From: Pirellulales bacterium
GTDB lineage: Bacteria; Planctomycetota; Planctomycetia; Pirellulales; JAEUIK01
DNA length: 64,000 nucleotides
Direction of reading: 5' to 3'
Assembly: GCA_019636335.1 (NCBI GenBank)
Contig: JAHBXR010000007.1
Coordinates: forward strand, 1 to 64,000
Each line of letters begins with the position of its first letter. Position 1 is the stretch's first letter. A model generated the notes under the pieces. It was given only the letters and a program-made list of their open reading frames with translations, did not search any database and was not told the DNA's origin. Positions 16,706 through 24,314 of the stretch are shown in pieces. The position numbers and the translations under genes were made by a program.

Positions 16706-18652
16706 CTAATCCTCCTTGAAGGTGGGAAGGCGGAATCGAGTACCTCTCTTCGATACCTTCAAGTGACGTAGATACCAGAGGGTGGCTTGCCAGCCTCTCT
16801 GCCCTGGCGGAGCTATATTCCAGCAGGAATAGGCATCGGAGGAGACTTGATGCACGCTGAGTCCATAGGGACTGGCTAGCAATTGTGCGTCGTTTCCTGG
16901 CCAGCGGCCACGGTCGCCGATCCGCAATACAGCGTCAGACGCACCACTCGGGCTCTGCTCCAAAAGGCGTTCAACAACGGCCACTTTCGATACTGAATCA
17001 GGCACTACATCGACGGAATGTCCGGATCTCATCACCCGAAGGCCGTTACCAGCTACACGGTGTACTAATGCTTCAACGTGTTCAGTGAGGGCGTCAAGCG
17101 ACATACCTCGCGGGTTAGACAATGTGATCTGTCGATACCGAAGAGTTATGTTACCTCGGGAAAGCAGCCGGTCGGAATTGATTGCCTTGGATATCAGTGA
17201 GAGTTCCTCTGCAACGTGATCATTGCCATCTAGAGAGTCGCACTTATCAAGCGTGAGAATTTGGCCGCCGTTGTAATATCCAACAGTTACTTCGGGCCAA
17301 TGCTTTTTGGGCAATGCTTCACATAAGCGTTTCGTTACGGACTTACCACGACCGGTAGCAAAGCCGAGACGTGCACCTGATTCAAGAAGCGAAGTAAGTG
17401 CATCTGCCATCTCTTCCGGCAGCGGCTTGAATCGCTCATCCTCGCTACATAGGGTGCCGTCATAATCAAGGACTATTCCGCAGAACTGAGCCTCATGAAT
17501 TCTATCGATCACCGTGTCAAGGGCCTTGGCCCAGAACGTTAGTCGGTTTTCCTTAGCCAACCTTTCGACTCGTTCTGATGCTTTCCTTTCGATAGCTCGG
17601 GCTTTCCAGGCAGGCATCTTCGAGGGATGTCTCGCTCGGAATGCATTGGCGTGGTAGAGCTTTCTACCAAAGGAGGGCACGCCTGGGCGTCCTGGATCAA
17701 TCCCTTGCTGTCTCCCTGCGACGCCGGTCAGGTAGAACCCCTCGCAGAGTCCTGCGAGGTCGGCAAGCCAACCGTCATGGACAAAGCTGAGCCTCGTAGT
17801 TGGCACAGACTTCGGTAGCAGTTCAAGGGTTTGATCGGCAATGGTTTTGTCGTGAGGCGTTTCCAATGAAAGAATCGCGGTGTCGCCACTCCTCTTTGCC
17901 AACCAGTGATGCCGTCCGTGCGCAAACTGGCGAAAATCACAGATCTTTACATGCCCTAGCGCTGCTTCGGTGAACTTCGATTCAATATCGACAGCTGCTG
18001 CTATCGTCGTCGAACCGTGAAGCACCAGGAGAGTTTGCTTGCCGAGAAGGTCTTCGTACCGTCGCTGAGCTGCCAACTCATATGGGTCGATTCGCCGGTT
18101 GGTAAGAAGGCTGCGATATTCTTTGGGAAGAATACTAGATTGACCGGAAACTTCCAAATAGGCTCTTGACAGCAGGACACTAAACGCAAGCAGAGAATTC
18201 GTAGCCAGGAACCCGTCCTTTCCAGTTGGTAAGTCATAGCTGATGAAATCAAGTGTCTTGTATCGCATTGCTTGCGATGCAACTTTCGAACCTGCGTTGC
18301 CGCAGAGGATGAGCATGGACTGTGGCTCCTGCTCGGAAAGTAACCGCACTGAAGCTACAACGTCAGGATTGTTCCCGCCGGCGGTCGGGATCAAGATGCC
18401 CATATTCGCAATCGGGGTGCGATGACTCACCGCTTGAAGCGGTGTTGAAGGTATGGCAGGTTGACCGGCGAAAACTCCGTGAAGGTGTGCTGCAAAATGG
18501 CAAACGCTGAAAGAGCCGCCAGAGCCAACGGCGAGCATCGGGTGCGCGACAAGCCGCTCAACCGCTCGACACAACTGGTCGACGGGCTGCGAAATCGCCC
18601 ACGCGTAAGTGGACGGCAATGCTTCTAACTCAATCTCGAACGGCTTTCCCAA
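16706..18652 (-). CDS. SIS sugar isomerase-HAD phosphatase fusion protein
   Basis: A protein of 648 residues from a TTG start at 18652 with GAGGTAGGT upstream. Residues 30-330 form a double SIS unit like the GlmS isomerase half (AVGSGGSFSVCHFAAH at 41-56, then IESKFTEAALGHVKICDFRQ at 223-242 before HGRHHW). Residues 390-600 form a HAD phosphatase of the sucrose/trehalose-phosphatase type: VLDYDGTLC (394-402), GFATGRGKS, and GDRGRWPGND (579-588). The fusion suggests isomerisation and dephosphorylation of a phosphosugar. It is the first gene of the five-gene module, 43 bases after the type III Res stop. Confidence 0.85.
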   Translation of the reverse strand: MGKPFEIELEALPSTYAWAISQPVDQLCRAVERLVAHPMLAVGSGGSFSVCHFAAHLHGVFAGQPAIPSTPLQAVSHRTPIANMGILIPTAGGNNPDVVASVRLLSEQEPQSMLILCGNAGSKVASQAMRYKTLDFISYDLPTGKDGFLATNSLLAFSVLLSRAYLEVSGQSSILPKEYRSLLTNRRIDPYELAAQRRYEDLLGKQTLLVLHGSTTIAAAVDIESKFTEAALGHVKICDFRQFAHGRHHWLAKRSGDTAILSLETPHDKTIADQTLELLPKSVPTTRLSFVHDGWLADLAGLCEGFYLTGVAGRQQGIDPGRPGVPSFGRKLYHANAFRARHPSKMPAWKARAIERKASERVERLAKENRLTFWAKALDTVIDRIHEAQFCGIVLDYDGTLCSEDERFKPLPEEMADALTSLLESGARLGFATGRGKSVTKRLCEALPKKHWPEVTVGYYNGGQILTLDKCDSLDGNDHVAEELSLISKAINSDRLLSRGNITLRYRQITLSNPRGMSLDALTEHVEALVHRVAGNGLRVMRSGHSVDVVPDSVSKVAVVERLLEQSPSGASDAVLRIGDRGRWPGNDAQLLASPYGLSVHQVSSDAYSCWNIAPPGQRGWQATLWYLRHLKVSKRGTRFRLPTFKED

Positions 18653-18695
18653 TGTTACCTACCTCGACAATGTGAATAGTGTTGACGACAATTAC

Positions 18696-21383
18696 TCATG
18701 CCATTCGCTCCTGTGACTGATACTCATACGTCGCTGCCAATCCTGCGAGTGTCTTTGACTCATCAATCGCGTCATGCGGAATGAGTAGATACGTCCAGGG
18801 CGTGCCGGTTACCTGGGAGGCGTTGCGGCACCATTCGGATGCCGCCTCGGCCTTGGCAATGACGACGGGGTCGCCCAGCATGTCTTTCTGTTTCGGTTCA
18901 CAGAGATACTTGCCGTTCTTTGTCTCGACTACAAAGTCGGGCTCGTAGTCGCTTTCCTCAATGCCTGACCGGTAGTGGATGGCGAAGATGCCGCGCCCCG
19001 GCTTGAACCATTTCAATGCAGCATCGTCGTTTTCAAGAATGACGGCAAATCGGCGTTCCGAATCCGAGTCGAACTTCTGCGAGGGGTAAAGGCACTTGGC
19101 GAAGCCGCCGAAGACCATTCCGCGAATATATTTGCGGTCCTCAACAGGCTGACGAAACGGGCGGATGTCCTCGTCCGCTGCCGCGAGCACGTTGGTCGAG
19201 TGCAGGGTGCGGAAGCCCTTGGTGATCTTGACCTCGTAGGAAGTGGCTGTCTCGAAGTAATGCTGCTGCATCTGGGCATAGATCGCATCGACGAGCTGGC
19301 GGTTATGGCAGACCAGCACGTTTAGGACTTCGTCGTCATCTGCGAGGTACGAGCGGAGATGCGCGACCATCTGCCCGGCGATCTTGTAGAGCAACTCGGC
19401 ATGTTCGTCGTAGCTGATATCGTCAAAGTCAATCAGCCCGCGAATCAGATAGTCCTCATAGCGCTGTTCGGTGGCGGCTCCCGAAGAGTCCTGGAGCTTG
19501 TACCGCTCGTTGTTCTGGAGGTTCTGAATGAGGATGTCCTTGGATACCGGCTGCAGCCGGATGTTCTTGCAGTCGAGGTCGAAGTCGCGGAATCCGTACG
19601 TGGCATCGTCTGAGGGGACGACCACGATCTTGGGAATATCGATCGACATCTCGATGAACTGCGAAGTGACTTGTGCCACGACCTGCTTGACGTCAACTTC
19701 TTCCTCCATCGTCGGCAGGGCCTGTTGGGCTGGCCGGATGGCTTCGGCAACCCGGCTTGCAATCTGCTCCTGCACTTCCTTGGACTTCAGGTCGCGGGAG
19801 CTGTGAAGTCGCTCGAAGTGTTGGATGGCGTCGAGCGCGGCTTTTGCCGCCTTGCGTTCAGGCTCGGTATTGAACAGCGGCTTTTGCTTGGGCTCCGGCT
19901 GCCCGTCCTGCGACGGAGTGCCGATCAACCGCTGCTCCAAGTTCGTCGGAATCTCGACGGCCTTCGAGTGCTTGTCCGGGATGTCCTTGCCGATCACCAC
20001 CAGGCCCATCTTGAGGATAGAGTCGCCGCGATTGGCTTCGTCGATGATGTCCTGGAACTTGTCGTGTGCGACGATGGTCAATCGATCAACGGCAGGAACC
20101 CCAACACGCTTGCCGTAGGGTAAACGGAGGCCGCGACCGATCGCCTGCTCGATCAGCGTTCGGGAATTGAAGGCCCGCAGGGGCACTATCGTGTAGAGGT
20201 TGGTAACGTCCCAGCCTTCCTTGAGCTGGTCAACGTGGATCACGATCTCGGTGGCATCTTCTGGATTCTCGACGGCAAGCAACTTCTGAACGTTCTCATC
20301 CCGTTCCTCGCCGCGTTGATTCGAGTGGACTTCGGCGACTTTGCCCCGGTACTGGCCGGCGAAGAAATCGTCTGCCTCGACAATCGCGCGGAGCTTGCTC
20401 GCGTGCGTCGTATCCTCAGCAACTACCAGCATGAAGGGCTTGACCCGTTTGACATCATGCTCGCGGGCGAAGACTTCGAGCTGGACCTTGGTCTCTTCGT
20501 GGATGTGGATGCCGTCTTCGAGTTTGAGCCGCTCCAGTCCGTCGCGGTCGTAGTTGCTGGCATTGAAGTTCTCGCGTGTGGCCACACAGGGCGCTTTGAC
20601 GAATCCGTCGTCCAATGCTTTGGAGAGCGGATAGCTGTAGATCACGTTCTTGAAGGGAATCGCGCGCTGACCCTGCATGATCTGCGGCGTGGCCGTCAGT
20701 TCCAGGCCAAGGATAGGCTTGAGTTCATTGATGGCCTTCACCCCGGCCGAGGCCCGGTAGCGGTGGGACTCGTCCATCAGGAGGACCAGGTCGTCGAGCT
20801 TGGAGAGGTAGTCGAAGTAGCTTTCGCCGACATACTCGCTTAACCGCTTGATCCTGGGCGCAGCGCCGCCGCGCACTTCGGAGTTTATCTTTGAGATGTT
20901 GAAGATGTTGATGTGAACGTTGTCGTCGAAGAGTCTGCCGCCACGAACACCCCGGCCGCTTTCGTAGTTGTCGCCGGTGATGATCTCGGGCGGATCAATT
21001 GCAAACTCGCTGATGCCTTGGAACACGTATTTGGGCGTGTTCGGCGTGAAGTCGGCAATCAGCTTGTTGTAGATGGTCAGGTTCGGCGCGAGGACGAAGT
21101 AATGGCGGATTCCCTCTGCGCGGAAGAGGTAGGCAATGAAGGCTCCCATCAGGCGCGTCTTGCCGACGCCGGTAGCCAGGGCGAAGCACAGGGAGGGGAA
21201 CTCGCGCTCGAAGTCCTGGATAGAGGGGTATTCGGACTTGATGACCTCAAGGGCGGCTGCGAGGTCGGTCGACTTCTGGAAATCGACGATTTCGCAAAGG
21301 CGATCCAGAATCTGGAGCGACTCACGCTGCGGTGGACGTAGGCTTAATCGATTGGCGACGGCATTGACGTGCTGAAGGCTCAT
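18696..21383 (-). CDS. type III restriction enzyme Res subunit
   Basis: A protein of 895 residues. Superfamily 2 helicase motifs: ATGVGKT (70-76), LLMDESHRYRA (motif II, DESH), LELTATPQ (motif III), and a C-terminal helicase half with VPLRAFNSRTLIEQAIGRG. The C-terminal nuclease motif PDFVVE...CEPKQK (about 817-833) is the PD...ExK site used in type III Res proteins. It translocates or signals along DNA with ATP and cuts between unmethylated head-to-head sites. The ATG overlaps the Mod stop (ATGA) with GAAGGAG upstream. Apparently intact. Confidence 0.93.
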   Translation of the reverse strand: MSLQHVNAVANRLSLRPPQRESLQILDRLCEIVDFQKSTDLAAALEVIKSEYPSIQDFEREFPSLCFALATGVGKTRLMGAFIAYLFRAEGIRHYFVLAPNLTIYNKLIADFTPNTPKYVFQGISEFAIDPPEIITGDNYESGRGVRGGRLFDDNVHINIFNISKINSEVRGGAAPRIKRLSEYVGESYFDYLSKLDDLVLLMDESHRYRASAGVKAINELKPILGLELTATPQIMQGQRAIPFKNVIYSYPLSKALDDGFVKAPCVATRENFNASNYDRDGLERLKLEDGIHIHEETKVQLEVFAREHDVKRVKPFMLVVAEDTTHASKLRAIVEADDFFAGQYRGKVAEVHSNQRGEERDENVQKLLAVENPEDATEIVIHVDQLKEGWDVTNLYTIVPLRAFNSRTLIEQAIGRGLRLPYGKRVGVPAVDRLTIVAHDKFQDIIDEANRGDSILKMGLVVIGKDIPDKHSKAVEIPTNLEQRLIGTPSQDGQPEPKQKPLFNTEPERKAAKAALDAIQHFERLHSSRDLKSKEVQEQIASRVAEAIRPAQQALPTMEEEVDVKQVVAQVTSQFIEMSIDIPKIVVVPSDDATYGFRDFDLDCKNIRLQPVSKDILIQNLQNNERYKLQDSSGAATEQRYEDYLIRGLIDFDDISYDEHAELLYKIAGQMVAHLRSYLADDDEVLNVLVCHNRQLVDAIYAQMQQHYFETATSYEVKITKGFRTLHSTNVLAAADEDIRPFRQPVEDRKYIRGMVFGGFAKCLYPSQKFDSDSERRFAVILENDDAALKWFKPGRGIFAIHYRSGIEESDYEPDFVVETKNGKYLCEPKQKDMLGDPVVIAKAEAASEWCRNASQVTGTPWTYLLIPHDAIDESKTLAGLAATYEYQSQERMA

Positions 21384-23068
21384 GACTTTTCTCCTTCCAG
21401 CGCGAACAATGTCGGTTGATCGGATGATCCTCTGCGGCGGCGTCTTGGAGACGGCGGATCGGAACTTGGTTCGGGCTCGGCGGGCTTCAACTCCTTGATC
21501 TCCAGGCTGTAGTCGTCCTTACCCCACTCGCATTTGGTGAGGACGGTCTTCGGAATCTTCTTGAGGGTCAGGTTCGGGAACTCCGCGACGTTCTTAACGC
21601 GGAATGCATGGCAGTAGATGACCAGCGAGCGTTTGGGGCCAACATCTTCGGCAAGCGCCTCGATTTGCTGGCGGGTCAATGTCTGGGTTGTGACGTAGAT
21701 GAAGTCGCTCTCGGTCGAGTGCCCGTGCTGCCAATAGACGCTATCACTCGGGGCGTAGGTAAAGCCCTCGATCTTGCAGACGGCCTGGGCAAGCATTGGC
21801 GCGTTGTACTGCTTGTTGATGATCCAGTTGCCGAACTGATCTTGCTGAAGTAACGACGGCGCGAGCGTGTAGTAGCGGTAACCACCGCCGCCCTTCCACC
21901 CGAGCGTTTCACTCACACCACCTGGGTCTTCGCCATCGATCACTTTCTTGAGGCGAGGCATTATGTGCGTATGGCAGTGCTCGCCGAGTTCAACCATGAT
22001 CCAGTTGCGGCCCATCTTGTGGGCGACTGCACCCGTAGTACCCGAGCCGGCAAAGGAATCGAGGACTAAATCACCGGGGTCTGTTGAGATTGTTAGGATT
22101 CTATGCAGCAATTGCTCTGGCTTTGGCGTGGCGAACGGTTCGATGTCTGGCAGGAGCTTCCTTAGATGGTCACGCTTTGCAGATTGATTTGATCCAGCCT
22201 CGTCCGCCGGCCACCAACTTCGAGGCACAACACCTTCCTGGACATCAGTCAGATATCGCTTGATTACTGGGAGACTATCGCCGTTTCGACCAAACCATAC
22301 GCGATTGTCCTTACGTGCGATCTCAAAGGACTCCGGTGAGAATCTCCAATAGTTTCCTTGAGGGGGCAGAACTTGCCTTCCTGAAGGCAAAGTAATGGGA
22401 AACCTGAGCTTTTCCGATCCGCTCTTGGCGGTCCCGTTATCGCCTTGAAGCCAGGGGCCTCTTGGGTCATTATCCGGGTTCTTGTATCGAGCATTTAGAG
22501 CATCAGTCCGGGGAAGCAAGTTACGCTTTCGCCTCCAAGTATCTCTCTCCTTCGCATAAACGAGAATATGATCGTGTGCGCTAGAGAAGTCGGTGTCATT
22601 ACGTCGACCCTGATCTTTCTCCCAAGCGACTGAGAGGACGAAGTTACTGCGGCCAAACACTTCGTCACACAATACCTTCAAGTAGTGGCATTCCACGTCA
22701 TCGATAGTGACCCACAATGAGCCGTCAGGCGTCAGCAGCCGGTGAAGCAGATCGAGTCGTTGCCGCATTAGTGATAGCCACAACGAATGCTCAACGCCGT
22801 CGTCATAGTGCTCAAAAGCAGCTCCGGTGTTGTACGGGGGATCAATGAAGATACAGCGTATCTTTCCCGTGAAATCATGCTCCAGCGCTTTCAGGGCCAG
22901 CAAGTTATCGCCGTAGATCAACCGATTATCGAAGCTGTCATTATCGGTCACGCGCACGGCGGCGTGATACGACTTAGACGGGTCCTCAAGCAACACGCGA
23001 GGCTCTAGGCGTGGGCAGTCGTCCTTGCCAATCCAGGTCAGTTCTAGCTTCGTCTTCTTGGCCATCAT
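21380..23068 (-). CDS. type III DNA methyltransferase Mod subunit
   Basis: A protein of 562 residues. Motif IV FIDPPYNTG (DPPY at 76-79) precedes motif I VLDSFAGSGTTGAVA (about 335-350), the beta-class order expected of type III Mod proteins. IYGDNLLALKAL lies near 50. Mod recognises the DNA site and methylates adenine (N6) on one strand, and is needed for Res cleavage. The target site cannot be read from sequence. The C-terminus is proline/arginine-rich (PSSDPPSPRRRRRGSS). The start has AGGAAGG upstream and lies ten bases after the Abi stop. Confidence 0.93.
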   Translation of the reverse strand: MMAKKTKLELTWIGKDDCPRLEPRVLLEDPSKSYHAAVRVTDNDSFDNRLIYGDNLLALKALEHDFTGKIRCIFIDPPYNTGAAFEHYDDGVEHSLWLSLMRQRLDLLHRLLTPDGSLWVTIDDVECHYLKVLCDEVFGRSNFVLSVAWEKDQGRRNDTDFSSAHDHILVYAKERDTWRRKRNLLPRTDALNARYKNPDNDPRGPWLQGDNGTAKSGSEKLRFPITLPSGRQVLPPQGNYWRFSPESFEIARKDNRVWFGRNGDSLPVIKRYLTDVQEGVVPRSWWPADEAGSNQSAKRDHLRKLLPDIEPFATPKPEQLLHRILTISTDPGDLVLDSFAGSGTTGAVAHKMGRNWIMVELGEHCHTHIMPRLKKVIDGEDPGGVSETLGWKGGGGYRYYTLAPSLLQQDQFGNWIINKQYNAPMLAQAVCKIEGFTYAPSDSVYWQHGHSTESDFIYVTTQTLTRQQIEALAEDVGPKRSLVIYCHAFRVKNVAEFPNLTLKKIPKTVLTKCEWGKDDYSLEIKELKPAEPEPSSDPPSPRRRRRGSSDQPTLFALEGEKS

Positions 23069-23078
23069 GCCTTCCTGA

Positions 23079-24008
23079 CTACAACCACACGGGATGCTGT
23101 GTCCAATTGTTTGGGAGCCCCATCAGCACGGCCGCATTCCGTGCTGCCGGCGGGCTCGATAGGAGAGTGTTGACCCGGTCGCGCCACGCATCAGCGTCGG
23201 GACGTATTTGGGCGCTTCTCAGGAGCAGCTTTCGCATGAGAAGCAGTGTCGTATAGAGCCGTTCATTACTGACAATATTCGGCCGTGACCAGTCGGCCTC
23301 GCGGGGCAACTCGGGTTTGATCGACCAGATTCGATCCCAAAGTCGCGCATGGTGGGCACAGAGGTTTCGTACATAGGCGAAGTGGTGCGTCACGCTGGAG
23401 AGCACCTTCGCGGAGACGCCGTACTCCTGGGCAATGGCCTGCCGATCGTGCTTATGCAGCGCCGCGACCATCCGAGAGAGTCCGCCGAAGGACATTACCT
23501 CGGTGGCGGCCCAGATAGGCAGGTTCGGGTACTCCGCGTACTTGCGGCGGAAGTGGTTGACGAAAAGCTCACGCGATCGCTTCGTCTCTTCGTGGAGCTT
23601 ACTGAGCCAGGTCGCGTGAGTGGTGTTGAAGTCGAAGCGATTATGAAAGTGTGCGGCGAGCGTATGGCCGAACGCGCCGTATTTCCGTCCGAAGGAATGG
23701 GCGACGGAGGTGCAGAGGTCGATCTCGATGAGTTCGAGCGCTTCGGTGAACAGATCCCTAAGCTGGCCGTCGAACGTGTAGGCGAATTTCACCTGCTCGA
23801 AGGTCACGCCCTTGGGGAAGGAATGCCTCGGTTGCTCGAAGGCAAGGCAATAGCCCGCGAAACGGTAGTAATTGACGTGCCGCAGGAATGACTCAGCATC
23901 CGGGCGGTCATCGACCTGTAGGCCGCGAGCCTCCAGCTTGGAGACCTGATCGGCGACTGAAAGCCAGGGTTTGGCGTAGGGCACCTTGGCAGGAGGTCCA
24001 CTGCTCAT
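23079..24008 (-). CDS. Abi_2 (AbiD/AbiF-like) family protein
   Basis: A protein of 309 residues. The ATG at 24008 is preferred because GGAGGTC precedes it. Family features include PWLSVADQVSKLEARGL, NYYRFAGYCLAF and, near the C-terminus, the RNLCAHHARLWDR helix, with an R-N-x-x-A-H-H motif of the HEPN-like RNase type. Abi_2 proteins cause abortive infection in lactococcal plasmids, and the RxxxxH motif suggests RNA cleavage. Inserted between the SNF2 helicase and the type III Mod gene, it may back up restriction. Apparently complete. Confidence 0.88.
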   Translation of the reverse strand: MSSGPPAKVPYAKPWLSVADQVSKLEARGLQVDDRPDAESFLRHVNYYRFAGYCLAFEQPRHSFPKGVTFEQVKFAYTFDGQLRDLFTEALELIEIDLCTSVAHSFGRKYGAFGHTLAAHFHNRFDFNTTHATWLSKLHEETKRSRELFVNHFRRKYAEYPNLPIWAATEVMSFGGLSRMVAALHKHDRQAIAQEYGVSAKVLSSVTHHFAYVRNLCAHHARLWDRIWSIKPELPREADWSRPNIVSNERLYTTLLLMRKLLLRSAQIRPDADAWRDRVNTLLSSPPAARNAAVLMGLPNNWTQHPVWL

Positions 24009-24314
24009 GGAGAGACCTCCGGGGCTGGCGGAGAGAAGCCGCTGCCAGCGCATAAAAAAACCTGCCCAGGATGCGCATCACCGACGAGCGGGAGAGGCGA
24101 GGCAGGTGTGTTACTAGAAGAATATCGGAGAAAGTGGGCACAATCAAGAGGAAATGAGCCCGAATCGGAGACGTGACCGCCGCCAATCCCTGGGAAAATG
24201 CGGTTTATTCCGCCAAACCAAGCGGTTGGCGATACGCCAGGCGTCGGGCGGGGTCGTGCCGGTTTGCGGACCATGCCGTGCCAAAATGGGAAGTCTGGGG
24301 CGAGTGCTAGCATG
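24009..24314 (-). other. intergenic region with a long-loop hairpin and T-tract
   Basis: A 306-base gap inside the defence island with no convincing gene. Read on the minus strand, arms ACCTGCC (24107-24101) and GGCAGGT (24066-24060) enclose a 34-base loop and are followed by a run of seven Ts (24060-24054). The loop itself contains the palindrome GATGCGCATC (24070-24079). This fits an attenuator or a terminator for the SNF2 gene, with a separate promoter for the Abi/RM genes, or an unprocessed small RNA. Confidence 0.45.

Noticed and set aside
20235-20843. A 202-residue plus frame antisense to the Res gene
   Set aside because: It lies fully inside a helicase with intact motifs on the other strand and has no start signal.
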